A program made the translations under genes and the position numbers. DNA of 64,000 nt, from assembly GCA_903918195.1 (NCBI GenBank), contig CAIXDS010000195.1:1-64000 (forward strand), read 5' to 3'. The notes under the pieces are model-generated. The model was not told the origin of the DNA. It saw only the letters and a program-made list of their open reading frames with translations, and ran no database searches. This DNA is from an uncultured Acetobacteraceae bacterium. GTDB lineage: Bacteria; Pseudomonadota; Alphaproteobacteria; Acetobacterales; Acetobacteraceae. Every line of letters begins with the position of its first letter. Position 1 is the first letter of the stretch. Positions 8,113 through 18,009 of the stretch are shown here, one piece after another.

Positions 8113-9053
8113 TGCGCATCTTCAGCGACTGGCGGGACCTGCCGGACGATTCCAGGGGAGGCGCGGTCGCGCTCGGCAATTTCGACGGCGTGCATCTCGG
8201 CCATGCCCATGTGCTGCGCGCCGCCCATGGCGCGCGGCCGGATTCGCCGCTCGCCGTGCTCACCTTCGAGCCGCATCCGCGCGAGATGTTCCGCCCGGAC
8301 GACCCGCCCTTTCGCCTGACGCTGCCGCCGGCCCGCAACGAGGCGCTGGCAGCCCTCGGGGTGAAGATCGTCTACGAGCTTCCGTTCGACACCGCGTTCA
8401 GCGAAATGACCGCCGAAGCGTTCGTGACCGAGGTGCTGTGGCGCGGCATCGGCGCCCACCATCTGGTCTGCGGCCCCGATTTCGCCTTCGGCCACCGCCG
8501 CGGCGGCGACACCGTTTTCCTGGCCGCCCGGGCCGAGGCGCTGGGCGTCGGGCTGACCGTGGTGCCGCCGCTGTCCGATGAATCCGGGCCGATTTCGTCC
8601 AGCCGCATCCGCCGCGCCCTGCAGGACGGCTATCCCGAGCGGGCGACGCAGAAACTCGGCCGCCATTGGGCGATCCGCGGCACCGTGGCGCATGGCGATG
8701 CGCGCGGGCGCACCATCGGATTTCCCACCGCCAACATCCCGCTCGGCCGCCATCTGGAACCGGCGCGCGGGGTTTATGCCGTCACCGCCCGCCTGCCGGA
8801 TGGGCACCGCCTGCGCGGGGTGGCCAATATCGGCCGCCGCCCGACCGTCAATGCCGGGCCGGAGAGCCGTCTGGAGGTCAATCTGTTTGATTTCGAGGGC
8901 GACCTGTACGACGAGGAACTGGAAGTGGCGCTGCACGCCTTCCTGCGCCCCGAGCGGAAATTCGCCGGGCTGGAGGCGCTGCGGGCGCAGATCGCCGCCG
9001 ACGCCGCCGCGGCGCGCCGCCTGCTTGACCTTGCCGTCCGCCCCTCCGCATAG
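8112..9053 (+). CDS. ribF: Bifunctional riboflavin kinase / FAD synthetase
   Basis: 313 residues. The N-terminal adenylyltransferase domain carries GNFDGVHLGH (residues 22-31) and a later ISSSRIR motif. The C-terminal riboflavin kinase domain (from about residue 185) begins GRTIGFPTANI and contains GVYAV and GVANIGRRPTV. It makes FMN then FAD in the cytoplasm. Position next to ileS-lspA is a common proteobacterial arrangement. The start codon overlaps the MaoC-like stop. Confidence 0.97.
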   Translation: MRIFSDWRDLPDDSRGGAVALGNFDGVHLGHAHVLRAAHGARPDSPLAVLTFEPHPREMFRPDDPPFRLTLPPARNEALAALGVKIVYELPFDTAFSEMTAEAFVTEVLWRGIGAHHLVCGPDFAFGHRRGGDTVFLAARAEALGVGLTVVPPLSDESGPISSSRIRRALQDGYPERATQKLGRHWAIRGTVAHGDARGRTIGFPTANIPLGRHLEPARGVYAVTARLPDGHRLRGVANIGRRPTVNAGPESRLEVNLFDFEGDLYDEELEVALHAFLRPERKFAGLEALRAQIAADAAAARRLLDLAVRPSA

Positions 9054-9172
9054 TCGGACCATGCACGGGATGCTGCACGCGCGAATTTCCGGCCCGGCCG
9101 CTTGCGGGCAGCCGGGACCACGCTGACGCGCCCCCATCCCTCCGATGCGGCGAACGCCGCCTGAGAATATTG

Positions 9173-11995
9173 ATGAGCGACAAGCAAGACTACCGCGACA
9201 CCGTTTTCCTGCCCGCCACCCCCTTCCCCATGCGCGGCGACCTGCCGAAGAAGGAACCGGGGCTGCTGGCCCGCTGGGAGCGGATGGGCATCTGGCAACG
9301 GCTGCGCGAGGCCTCGCACGGGCGGGAGAAGTTCATCCTGCATGACGGCCCGCCCTATGCGAACGGCAACATCCATATCGGCACCGCGCTGAACAAGATC
9401 CTCAAGGACGTGATCAACCGCGCCGCCCAGATGGGCGGCTATGACGCGTTGTACATCCCGGGCTGGGACTGCCACGGCCTGCCGATCGAGTGGAAGATCG
9501 AGGAGCAGTACCGCAGCCAGTCGCGCGACAAGGATGCCGTGCCGGTGCTGCAGTTCCGCGCCGAGTGCCGCGCCTATGCCGGCCACTGGATGGACGTGCA
9601 GCAGACGGAATTCCGCCGCCTCGGCGTGCAGGGCGCCTGGGGCGAACGCTACGCCACCATGGATTTTCCCTCCGAAGCGGCGATCGTCAACGAGATCGGC
9701 AAGTTCCTGCTGAACGGGGAATTGTTCCGCGGCCTGCGGCCGGTGATGTGGTCGCCGGTGGAAAAGACGGCGCTGGCCGAGGCCGAGATCGAATACCACG
9801 ACCATACGTCCACGACGATTTTTGTCGCCTTCCCGGTGGTGACACCCTCGGTGCCGGTGCTGGCGGGGGCCTCGGTGGTGATCTGGACCACCACGCCCTG
9901 GACCATGCCCGGCAACCGCGCCATCGCCTGCGGTGCGGCGTTCGATTACGCCGTGGTGCGGATCGACTCGGTGAAGGAAGGATCGCTCGCCCGCGCGGGC
10001 GCTGCGCTGGTGGTGGCGCTGCCGCTGCTGCCGGAAACCTGCGCGGCGCTGGGGGTGGAAACCCACCATGTGCTGCACCTGGTGAAGGGCGAAGACATCG
10101 CCGGCACCATCTGCGCCCATCCGCTGCGCGGGCGGGGCTACGACTACGATGTGCCGGTGTTTCTCGGCGATTTCGTCACCACCGAAGTCGGCACCGGTTT
10201 TGTCCACATCGCCCCCGGCCACGGCGAGGACGATTTTGATCTCGGCCGGGAACACGGCATCGCGGTGCCGGAAACGGTCGGCGATGACGGCACCTTCAAC
10301 CCCTGGGTGCCGCTGTTTGCCGGCTTGCACGTCTACAAGGCCGCCGATCCGGTCTGCGTCGCCATGACCGAGGCGGGCGGGTTGCTGGCGCGCGGCAAAC
10401 TGGTCCATTCCTACCCGCATTCCTGGCGCTCGAAGGCGCCGCTGATCTTCCGCGCCACGCCGCAATGGTTCATCCGCATGGATGGCGAAGGCCGCATCCG
10501 CGAGAAGGCCCTGCAGGCGATTGCGGAAACCGATTTCGTGCCGGAGAAGGGCCGCACCCGGCTGGCCAGCATGATCGCGGCGCGGCCGGACTGGTGCATC
10601 AGCCGCCAGCGCGCCTGGGGCGTGCCGATCGCCGTGTTCGTGGAAAAAGCAACCGGGCAGCCGCTGCGCGACCCTGACGTGGTGGCGCGCATCGTCGAGG
10701 CGTTCCGCGAGGAAGGGGCGGATGCATGGTACGCCGCCCCGCCCGAACGGTTCCTCGGCCCCGGCCGTGACCCGGCCGATTACGAGCAGGTGAAAGACAT
10801 TGTGGATGTGTGGTTCGAGTCCGGCTCGACCCATGCGTTTACCCTCGAAGACCGGCATCTGCCCTGGCCGGCCGACCTGTACCTGGAAGGATCGGATCAG
10901 CACCGCGGCTGGTTCCATTCCTCACTGCTGGAATCGGTCGGCACGCGCGGGCGGGCGCCGTTCAAGGCGGTGCTGACACACGGCTTCGTGCTCGACGAGC
11001 AGGGCCGCAAGATGTCGAAATCCATGGGCAACGTGATCGCCCCGCAGGAGGTCTGCGACAAATATGGCGCCGACATCCTGCGGCTGTGGGTGATGATGTC
11101 CGACACCGCCGACGATCTGCGCATCGGCCCGGAAATCCTCAAGCAGCAGGCCGAGCTGTACCGCCGCCTGCGCAACACGCTGCGCTGGCTGCTCGGCAGC
11201 CTGGCCGGGTTCTCCAACGCCGAGCGCCTGCCGGAAGCGGAAATGCCGGAACTGGAGCGCTGGGTACTGCACCGGCTGGCGGAACTCGATGCACGGGTGC
11301 GCTACGGCGTGCAGACCTATGACTGGACCGGGGTGTATCCGGCCCTGCATACGTTCTGCTCCACCGACCTTTCGGCGTTCTATTTCGACATCCGCAAGGA
11401 CGCGATCTATTGCGGCCGGCCGGACGATATCCGCCGCCGCGCCGCCCGCACAGTACTCGACCATCTGCACCGCTGCCTGACCACCTGGCTCGCGCCGGTG
11501 CTGGTGTTCACCGCCGAGGAAGCCTGGGTCGCCCGCTTCGGCGAGGCGACCAGCGTGCATTTGCAGGATTTCCCCGACATCGCGGAACGCTGGCAGGACG
11601 AGGCGCTGGCGCTGCGCTGGACGGAGATCCGCGACATCCGCCGCGTCATCACCGGCGCGCTGGAGCGGGCGCGCGCCGAGGGGACGATCGGCGCCTCGCT
11701 GCAGGCCGCCCCGGTGCTGCATCTGCCGGACGACAAGGCGGGGCTGCGCTCCGCGGGCGAATGGGCGGAACTGGCCATCGTGTCCGATCTGACGGTCTCG
11801 ACCGAACCGCCGCCGGAGGGCGCGTTCGCCCTGCCGGAGGTGCCGGGCGTGGCGGTGGCCTTCGCCCGGGCGCCCGGCGAAAAATGCGCCCGTTGCTGGA
11901 AAGTGCTGCCCGAGGTGGGCGAGGACCACAAACACCCGACACTCTGCCGCCGCTGCGCCGACGCGGTCGAGTCCCGCCTGGTCGGCCCGGCATGA
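9173..11995 (+). CDS. ileS: Isoleucyl-tRNA synthetase
   Basis: 940 residues, the full family length. Class I signatures are present: PYANGNIHIG (residues 61-70) and KMSKS (613-617). The WCISRQRAWGVPI block and the editing domain between them are intact. The C-terminal zinc finger CARCW...LCRRC is present, placing it in the bacterial type with Zn motif. A TTG lies one codon before the ATG at 9173; the ATG is preferred. The ribosome site is weak. The stop overlaps the lspA start (ATGA), giving coupled translation. Confidence 0.98.
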   Translation: MSDKQDYRDTVFLPATPFPMRGDLPKKEPGLLARWERMGIWQRLREASHGREKFILHDGPPYANGNIHIGTALNKILKDVINRAAQMGGYDALYIPGWDCHGLPIEWKIEEQYRSQSRDKDAVPVLQFRAECRAYAGHWMDVQQTEFRRLGVQGAWGERYATMDFPSEAAIVNEIGKFLLNGELFRGLRPVMWSPVEKTALAEAEIEYHDHTSTTIFVAFPVVTPSVPVLAGASVVIWTTTPWTMPGNRAIACGAAFDYAVVRIDSVKEGSLARAGAALVVALPLLPETCAALGVETHHVLHLVKGEDIAGTICAHPLRGRGYDYDVPVFLGDFVTTEVGTGFVHIAPGHGEDDFDLGREHGIAVPETVGDDGTFNPWVPLFAGLHVYKAADPVCVAMTEAGGLLARGKLVHSYPHSWRSKAPLIFRATPQWFIRMDGEGRIREKALQAIAETDFVPEKGRTRLASMIAARPDWCISRQRAWGVPIAVFVEKATGQPLRDPDVVARIVEAFREEGADAWYAAPPERFLGPGRDPADYEQVKDIVDVWFESGSTHAFTLEDRHLPWPADLYLEGSDQHRGWFHSSLLESVGTRGRAPFKAVLTHGFVLDEQGRKMSKSMGNVIAPQEVCDKYGADILRLWVMMSDTADDLRIGPEILKQQAELYRRLRNTLRWLLGSLAGFSNAERLPEAEMPELERWVLHRLAELDARVRYGVQTYDWTGVYPALHTFCSTDLSAFYFDIRKDAIYCGRPDDIRRRAARTVLDHLHRCLTTWLAPVLVFTAEEAWVARFGEATSVHLQDFPDIAERWQDEALALRWTEIRDIRRVITGALERARAEGTIGASLQAAPVLHLPDDKAGLRSAGEWAELAIVSDLTVSTEPPPEGAFALPEVPGVAVAFARAPGEKCARCWKVLPEVGEDHKHPTLCRRCADAVESRLVGPA

Positions 11996-12507
11996 ACCGC
12001 CGGATCGCCGGCCTCGCCGCCGCGGCGCTGGTGCTGGCCGCCGACCAGGCCAGCAAGGCCTGGATCGTGCACGGCCTGAACCTGCCCGAAATCGGCAGCA
12101 TCCGGCTGCTGCCGGTGCTGAACCTGACCTGGGTGGAAAATCGCGGCATTACCTTCGGCCTGCTGAACGGCGGCGGCGGACTCGGCCCGGCGCTGCTGGT
12201 GCTGGTGGCGCTGGCGGTGGTGGTCGCGCTGCTCGTCTGGCTGTGGCGGTCGGAGCGGGCGCTGGTGGCGGTCGCCCTCGGGGCGGTGGCCGGCGGGGCG
12301 GTCGGCAACGTCATCGACCGGCTGCGCCTGGGCTACGTGGTGGACTTCATCCACGCGCATGCCTGGGGGTGGTCCTGGTATGTGTTCAATGTGGCCGACG
12401 CCGCCATCGTCTGCGGGGTCGGCGCGCTGGTGCTGGACGGTATGCTCGCCCACCCGGCGCGCGCGCCGGAGCGGGACCGCCTTGCCGACGCCGGGGACGG
12501 ACGCTAA
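11992..12507 (+). CDS. lspA: Lipoprotein signal peptidase (signal peptidase II)
   Basis: 171 residues with four membrane helices. The two catalytic aspartates sit in conserved blocks: GNVIDRLRLGYVVDFI and FNVADAAI. It cleaves the signal peptide of diacylglyceryl-modified prolipoproteins in the inner membrane, including the DUF3035 lipoprotein encoded just downstream. The N terminus contains ADQASKAWI, the family opening. The start overlaps the ileS stop by four bases. Confidence 0.97.
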   Translation: MNRRIAGLAAAALVLAADQASKAWIVHGLNLPEIGSIRLLPVLNLTWVENRGITFGLLNGGGGLGPALLVLVALAVVVALLVWLWRSERALVAVALGAVAGGAVGNVIDRLRLGYVVDFIHAHAWGWSWYVFNVADAAIVCGVGALVLDGMLAHPARAPERDRLADAGDGR

Positions 12508-12517
12508 GAGGGGCGCC

Positions 12518-13075
12518 ATGTCACCATCCCGCATCCTGCTGGCCGCCGCCCTGTTGCCGCTCGCGCTGGCCGCCTGCGGCAACGGTGATGACATCTCGCG
12601 CAGCTTCGGCCTCACCCGGGACGCGCCCGACGAATTCCAGGTGACCACCCGCGCGCCGCTCTCCATGCCGCCCGACTTCACCCTGCGCCCGCCGCGCCCG
12701 GGTGCCGCGCGGCCGCAGGAGCAGTCGCCGCGCGAAGGCGCGGAGGCCGCGCTGGCGCCGCAATCGGCGCTGTCCGCCGGCCCAGCCGGCCAGACGAGCC
12801 CCGGCCAGGAAGCCTTGCTGGCCGCTAGCGGTCCGGCCGCGCCGGCCGACATTCGCCGCCGGGTCGACAGCGATGCGGCGCTTGAGCAGTCCAGCAGCAG
12901 CTTCGGCGACACGCTGATGTTCTGGAAGGCGCCCGAGGATAAGTCGGTGGTGCTCGACCCGCAGCGCGAGGCCCAGCGCCTGCGCGAGAATGCGGCGCTG
13001 GGCCAGAATCCCACCAACGGCGACACGCCGATCATCCAGCGCGCGCCGAAGACGTTCTGGCAGTCGATCTTCTAA
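12518..13075 (+). CDS. DUF3035 lipoprotein (BamF-like)
   Basis: 185 residues beginning with a lipoprotein signal (LPLALAAC, Cys at about 20). The conserved DUF3035 opening follows: FGLTRDAPDEFQVTTRAPLSMPPDF. The family is widespread in alphaproteobacteria directly after lspA and has been linked to the outer-membrane beta-barrel assembly complex as a BamF candidate; that role is family knowledge, not shown here. The middle is Ala/Pro-rich and variable. The ribosome site AGAGGGG precedes the ATG. It is probably cotranscribed with ileS-lspA. Confidence 0.85.
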   Translation: MSPSRILLAAALLPLALAACGNGDDISRSFGLTRDAPDEFQVTTRAPLSMPPDFTLRPPRPGAARPQEQSPREGAEAALAPQSALSAGPAGQTSPGQEALLAASGPAAPADIRRRVDSDAALEQSSSSFGDTLMFWKAPEDKSVVLDPQREAQRLRENAALGQNPTNGDTPIIQRAPKTFWQSIF

Positions 13076-13144
13076 ATCTGCTTCCGACCGGAGCCTGACC
13101 AAAGGACGGTGCGGCCGGGTGCGGGCTTGCGCTAGACTGGCATC

Positions 13145-14806
13145 ATGGAGAACGAAACCATTCTCGGCGAAGCCTGGCTGCGTCTGGCCGGCTTCGCCAC
13201 CCGCCCGGATGCCGGTGCGATCCGGCCCCTGTTCGCCGCCGACCCCGAGCGGGCGCGGCGCTTCACCGCCACCCTCGACGACCTGACGGTCGATGTCTCG
13301 AAGACATCGATCGACGGCGAGGCGCTGGTGGCGCTGCTCGATCTCGCCCACGCGGCGGGGGTGGACGGATTCCGCCGCCGCCTGTTCGCCGGCGCGGCGG
13401 TGAACAGCACCGAAGGCCGCGCCGCCATGCACATGGCGCTGCGGGGGCCGGCCGATGCAAGGCTGCTCGCCACCCTGCCCGGCGGCATCGACGACGCCAG
13501 CCGGCTGGCCGCCGCTGAGCGGGAGACAATGCGCGACTTCGTCGCCGGCGTGCATGACGGCACCCTGCGCGGCGCCACCGGCGAGCCGTTCGATGCGGTT
13601 CTCAATATCGGCATCGGCGGGTCCGACCTCGGCCCGCGCATGGCAACCGAGGCGCTGACGCTGGCGCAGGGCGGCAAAATGCGGGCGCGGTTCCTGTCCA
13701 ACGTGGACGGCACCGGCTTCGCGGCGCTGGCGCGCGAGCTTGATCCGGCGCGCACGCTGGTACTGGTGGCGTCGAAAACCTTCACCACGCTGGAGACCAT
13801 GGAGAATGCCCGCGCCGCCCGGGCCTGGGTGGCGGGCGCCCTGGGCGAGGTGGCGGTGGCAACCCATTTCGCCGCCCTGTCAACCAACCTGAAGGCGGTG
13901 GCGGCGTTCGGCATCGCGCCGGAACGGGTGTTCGGCTTCCGCGACTGGGTGGGCGGGCGCTACTCGCTATGGTCACCGGTCGGGCTGTCGATCGCGCTGG
14001 CGGCCGGGTGGGAGGTGTTCCAGGCCATGCTGGACGGCGCCTGGGCAATGGACCGGCACTTCCGCGAGACCGATTTCGCCGAGAACCTGCCGGTGCTGCT
14101 GGCGCTGGTGGATGTATGGCACATCAATGTCATGGGATATCGCAGTCACTGCGCGCTGGCCTATGACGACCGGCTGCGCCGCTTCCCGGCCTATCTCCAG
14201 CAGCTGGAGATGGAGAGCAATGGCAAGTCGGTGACGCTGGACGGCCTCAAGGTGGAGCGGGCCACCTGCCCGGTGATTTTCGGCGAGCCCGGCACCGACG
14301 CGCAGCACAGTTTCATGCAGCTTGTGCATCAGGGCACCCAGGTGGTGCCGGTGGACTTCCTGCTGGCGGCGACCCCGGACCACGACCGGCCGGCGGCGCA
14401 TTTTGTCCTGGCGGCGAATGCGTTCGCCCAGGCCGAAGCGCTGCTGCGCGGCAAGACCGAGGCGGAGGTGCGGGCCGAAATGGCGGCTTCCGGCGCTTCC
14501 CCCGGCACGATCGAGGCGGTGGCGCCGCACCGGGTGTTTTCCGGCGACCGGCCGAGCGTGACCATCCTGTTCCGCCGGCTGGACGGCTTCACGCTGGGGC
14601 GGCTGATCGCGCTTTATGAGCACAAGGTGGCGGTGCTGGGGGCGATCTGGGGCATCAACAGCTTCGACCAGTGGGGGGTGGAGCTGGGCAAGGTGCTGGC
14701 CGGCGGCATCCTGCCGGAACTGGCCGGACGCGCGAAGCCGGGCGCGCATGACGGGTCCACGGCGGCGCTGATCGCCCGCTTCAAGGCGCTCCGCGGCGGG
14801 AAATGA
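13145..14806 (+). CDS. pgi: Glucose-6-phosphate isomerase
   Basis: 553 residues, in the normal range. Family blocks include NIGIGGSDLGPRM, SKTFTTLETM, the signature around VGGRYSLWSPVGLSIAL, and GTDAQHSFMQLVHQG near the active site. The C-terminal KVAVLGAIWGINSFDQWGVELGK includes the catalytic lysine region. It interconverts glucose-6-phosphate and fructose-6-phosphate in the cytoplasm. It stands 70 bases after the DUF3035 gene and may share its transcript. Confidence 0.98.
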   Translation: MENETILGEAWLRLAGFATRPDAGAIRPLFAADPERARRFTATLDDLTVDVSKTSIDGEALVALLDLAHAAGVDGFRRRLFAGAAVNSTEGRAAMHMALRGPADARLLATLPGGIDDASRLAAAERETMRDFVAGVHDGTLRGATGEPFDAVLNIGIGGSDLGPRMATEALTLAQGGKMRARFLSNVDGTGFAALARELDPARTLVLVASKTFTTLETMENARAARAWVAGALGEVAVATHFAALSTNLKAVAAFGIAPERVFGFRDWVGGRYSLWSPVGLSIALAAGWEVFQAMLDGAWAMDRHFRETDFAENLPVLLALVDVWHINVMGYRSHCALAYDDRLRRFPAYLQQLEMESNGKSVTLDGLKVERATCPVIFGEPGTDAQHSFMQLVHQGTQVVPVDFLLAATPDHDRPAAHFVLAANAFAQAEALLRGKTEAEVRAEMAASGASPGTIEAVAPHRVFSGDRPSVTILFRRLDGFTLGRLIALYEHKVAVLGAIWGINSFDQWGVELGKVLAGGILPELAGRAKPGAHDGSTAALIARFKALRGGK

Positions 14807-14860
14807 ACCGCCGCGGAGGTCCGTGCTGTTCAGGTGAAGGATGATTCTGAGACGAGGGAC

Positions 14861-14977
14861 TTATGTTTTGGGAGTCAGCTCCCGCTTCGGCAGCTTCGTG
14901 GTGCCGTCGAACGGCCAGTACTGCCAATACCACAAGGCCCCGGCGATGAGGGCGAAACCGATTACGAACCTGATCAT
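14861..14977 (-). CDS. 38-residue single-span membrane peptide
   Basis: The ORF opposite to the flanking genes starts at 14977 after AAAAGGACGGACAAT and ends with TAA at 14861. It encodes a hydrophobic aromatic helix (FVIGFALIAGALWYWQYW, about residues 4-21) followed by a short basic tail (PFDGTTKLPKRELTPKT). This is a typical small inner-membrane protein layout. The reading frame has a good ribosome site and no competing frame of comparable quality. I know no family. It could be a membrane-stress or regulatory small protein. A chance ORF cannot be excluded at this length. Confidence 0.55.
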   Translation of the reverse strand: MIRFVIGFALIAGALWYWQYWPFDGTTKLPKRELTPKT

Positions 14978-15141
14978 ATTGTCCGTCCTTTTGCCTATGG
15001 CGTTTTGATTTTATGCTTGCGCGGGCGGGTTCTGCCAGACGGGACGCCTGTCACAACCTGGTGACCCCCCGCCGGTGCCGTGCGGCGCCCGGACTCGGGG
15101 ACGCTGGGAATCGTTAGGGCGCGTCGGGCATACTGGCCGGC

Positions 15142-16929
15142 ATGGAGACACATGCCGGCCGGATCCGGCTGCTGCCTGAGACCACCGTCAATCGGATCGC
15201 GGCCGGCGAGGTGATCGAGCGGCCGGCCGCGGCCGTGCGCGAACTGGTGGAGAACGCGCTGGATGCCGGCGCCGGCCGCATCGCCGTCGCCATCGCCGGC
15301 GGCGGCATCGACCGCATCGAGGTGACGGATGACGGCAGCGGCATGCGCGCCGACGATCTGGCACTGGCGGTGCAGCGCCACGCCACCTCCAAGCTCGCCG
15401 ATGACGATCTGGTGCGGATTGCCACCCTCGGCTTTCGCGGCGAGGCGCTGCCGAGCATCGGGGCGGCGGCGCGGCTATCCATCACCTCCCGCCCGCCCGA
15501 CGCGGATGCGGCCGCGAGCATCGTCGTGGAGGGCGGCAAGGTTGGCGAGGTCGGGCCGGCCGCCGGGCCGCCGGGCACGCGCGTGGTGGTGCGCGACCTG
15601 TTCTTCGCCACCCCGGCGCGGCGGAAATTCCTGAAATCGGCGCGCGCCGAGGCCGATGCCGCCGAGGCGGCGGTTCGGCGGCTGGCGCTGGCGGCCCCGC
15701 ATGTGGCGATGCGGTTTGAAAGCGAGGGCCGGGTAGCGTTCGACCTGCCGGGCCAGTCGCGCGCCGACCGGGTGGCCGCCCTGCTGGGCGCCGAGGCGGT
15801 GGCGGCGCTGTTGCCGGTGGAGGGGGTACGCAACGGGCTGCATTTGTCCGGCTATGCCGCCGCCCCGGGGGTGACGCGCGCCCCCGCGGTGGCGCAGGCG
15901 CTGGTGGTGAACGGCCGGCCGGTGACCGACCCGGTGCTGCGGGTTGCGGTGCGGGTGGCCTATCGCGACGTGATTGCCTATGGGCGGCATCCGGTGGTGG
16001 CGCTGTTTCTCGACCTGCCGCCGGAGGAGCTGGACGTGAACGTCCACCCGGCCAAGGCCGAGGTGCGGTTCCGCGACCCGAACGAGGTGCGGGCGCTGGT
16101 GATTTCGTCGCTGGCGCGGGCGCTGGCCGGCGGGGCCGGGACGTTTGCGGGCAGCATGCAGCCACGGCCGGCGCCGCCGCCTGGGCAACCCGGCCGGCCG
16201 GGGCTGGCGTTGTCGCGGCCGGGGCGCCCTGGCCTGCCCGGCATGGCGGAGACTGGGGCGGAAACCGGGCTGCCCTTCGGCGCCGCGCCGGCCGTGCGCC
16301 CGCCCGACCGCTTTCATGGCCCCTTCACCGAGCGGGATGCCGCAAATTTCCCGCTCGGGGCGCCGGTGGCGCAGGTGCTCGACACCTACATCATGGCGGT
16401 GGCCGGGGACGGGTCGCTGGTGCTGGTGGACCAGCACGCCGCGCATGAGCGGCTGACCCATGAGACGCTGAAGGCGCAATTGCTGGCGGGCGGCGTGCGC
16501 TCGCAGCCGCTGCTGCTGCCGGCGGTGGTGGATCTGCCGCCGGCCGACGCGGCGCGGCTGCTGGCGCGGGCGGAGGAACTGGGGCGGCTGGGGCTGGAGA
16601 TCGAGGCGTTCGGCGCCGGCGCGGTGCTGGTGCGTGCCCTGCCGGCGGTGCTGGGCACGCCGGAGCCGGCGCCGCTGCTGCGCGATCTGGCGGACGAACT
16701 GGCGGAGATGGACGAGAGCACGGCGCTGGCGGCCCGGCTCGATGCGGTGGTGGCGCGGCTGGCCTGCCATGGCAGCATCCGCGCCGGGCGGCGGCTCGGC
16801 CTGCCGGAGATGGACGCGCTGCTGCGCCAGATGGAGGCAACGCCGCGGGCCGACACCTGCAGTCATGGCAGGCCGACCTGGCTGAAACTAACGCGGGCGG
16901 AGATCGAGCGGCTGTTCGGCCGGCGGTAG
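15142..16929 (+). CDS. mutL: DNA mismatch repair protein MutL
   Basis: 595 residues. The GHKL ATPase N terminus is intact: RIAAGEVIERP, ELVENALDAGA (motif I), DDGSGM, TLGFRGEALPSI and the DLFFATPARRKFLKS block. The C-terminal dimerisation domain (about 400-595) contains DQHAAHERL and the end segment ACHGSIRAGRRL...HGRPTWLKL. It couples MutS recognition of mismatches to strand removal. A Pro-rich linker lies between the domains. The upstream sequence shows no strong ribosome site. Confidence 0.97.
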   Translation: METHAGRIRLLPETTVNRIAAGEVIERPAAAVRELVENALDAGAGRIAVAIAGGGIDRIEVTDDGSGMRADDLALAVQRHATSKLADDDLVRIATLGFRGEALPSIGAAARLSITSRPPDADAAASIVVEGGKVGEVGPAAGPPGTRVVVRDLFFATPARRKFLKSARAEADAAEAAVRRLALAAPHVAMRFESEGRVAFDLPGQSRADRVAALLGAEAVAALLPVEGVRNGLHLSGYAAAPGVTRAPAVAQALVVNGRPVTDPVLRVAVRVAYRDVIAYGRHPVVALFLDLPPEELDVNVHPAKAEVRFRDPNEVRALVISSLARALAGGAGTFAGSMQPRPAPPPGQPGRPGLALSRPGRPGLPGMAETGAETGLPFGAAPAVRPPDRFHGPFTERDAANFPLGAPVAQVLDTYIMAVAGDGSLVLVDQHAAHERLTHETLKAQLLAGGVRSQPLLLPAVVDLPPADAARLLARAEELGRLGLEIEAFGAGAVLVRALPAVLGTPEPAPLLRDLADELAEMDESTALAARLDAVVARLACHGSIRAGRRLGLPEMDALLRQMEATPRADTCSHGRPTWLKLTRAEIERLFGRR

Positions 16930-16996
16930 CGCCCGGGGGGCGGTCCTGTGGGCATTTTGTTCATTGTTTTTCTGCAGCGTACTGGGACACTTCGGC

Positions 16997-17980
16997 ATGG
17001 ACAGGATGCTTCGTCGCCCGAGAGGACCGCACCGCCGCCGCCTTATCGGGGCGCTGGCGGCTTTTATGGTGCCGGGGTCGGCCGCGGTGGCGGACCAGGG
17101 CGGCGTGAGTTTCTGGCTGCCGGGACAATATGCGAGCTTCGCCGCGGTGGCGCCCGATCCGGGGTGGTCATTGCCGATGAATTACTACAGCTATGCGGGC
17201 TCGGCCGGGATCGGGCGGGCGCTGCCACGCGGCAATCTGGCGACGTACGGGCTGAACACGTCATTGAACCAGATGTTCATCGTGCCGACCTACACTTTGG
17301 ACACCACGATCCTGGGCGCCCGCCCGAGCTTTTCCGTCTCTCTTGCCCCCGGATACAACAGTTCAACGGCGGCCGTCCGGCTTGGTCCGTTGTCCGAATC
17401 GCGCTCGGATTCGGTGTTCGGCCTCGGCAACCTCACGCCGACGGCCAACCTTTTCTGGTCGGGGGACGTCCACAACTTTATGGTTTACCTCACCGGCGTC
17501 GTTTTGAGCGGCGATTATAATTCCAACCGGCTGTCCAATCTCGGCATCGGCCATCCGGCGATCGATGGCGGCGGCGCCTATACGTATTACAATACAAAGA
17601 GCGGGACGGAGATATCGGCGACCCTGGGATTTACCGGGAATTTCAGGAATCCGTCAGATAATTATACGAACGGCATCGATTCGCACCTGGATCTCGCGGC
17701 GGCGCAATTTCTTACGGATAAGTTTTTCATTGGTGCTGTGGGCTATTACTATCAGCAGTTGACGGCCGATAGCGGACAAGCGCCGATCCTTGGTTCCTTC
17801 GAATCGCGGGTCCGGGCGGCCGGGCCGCAAATCGGCTACAATTTCGACCTTGGCAACGGGCTGACGTTGTCCACCAATTTGCGCGGCTACGCCGAGTTCC
17901 TGGCGCATGACAGGACCCAGGGCTGGGCGATTTACGCGACCGCGAGCGTGCCGTTGTCGGGGTTGTTCAAGGGGCATTGA
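16997..17980 (+). CDS. SphA-like outer-membrane transport protein (MetA-phenol family)
   Basis: 327 residues from the ATG at 16997. A basic N terminus and signal peptide (RRRLIGALAAFMVPGSAAVA) precede GGVSFWLPGQYASFAAVAPD, the characteristic opening of the SphA / phenol_MetA_deg outer-membrane family. The rest is alternating aromatic and polar strands, with a terminal strand (GWAIYATASVPLSGLF) as expected for a beta-barrel. Members are associated with uptake or export of hydrophobic compounds, but the substrate is unknown here. An upstream ATG at 16964 would add 11 residues and is less likely, since the signal peptide is complete without it. Confidence 0.75.
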   Translation: MDRMLRRPRGPHRRRLIGALAAFMVPGSAAVADQGGVSFWLPGQYASFAAVAPDPGWSLPMNYYSYAGSAGIGRALPRGNLATYGLNTSLNQMFIVPTYTLDTTILGARPSFSVSLAPGYNSSTAAVRLGPLSESRSDSVFGLGNLTPTANLFWSGDVHNFMVYLTGVVLSGDYNSNRLSNLGIGHPAIDGGGAYTYYNTKSGTEISATLGFTGNFRNPSDNYTNGIDSHLDLAAAQFLTDKFFIGAVGYYYQQLTADSGQAPILGSFESRVRAAGPQIGYNFDLGNGLTLSTNLRGYAEFLAHDRTQGWAIYATASVPLSGLFKGH

Positions 17981-18009
17981 GGGGGGGGGGACTGTCCCCG
18001 CGCCCCGAA

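Noticed and set aside
8774-10918. Minus-strand frame of about 700 codons
   Set aside because: Antisense of ileS and ribF, both of which show all catalytic motifs.
14834-15064. Plus-strand 76-codon ORF between pgi and mutL
   Set aside because: No ribosome site or domain; the opposite-strand 38-codon ORF has a better signal.
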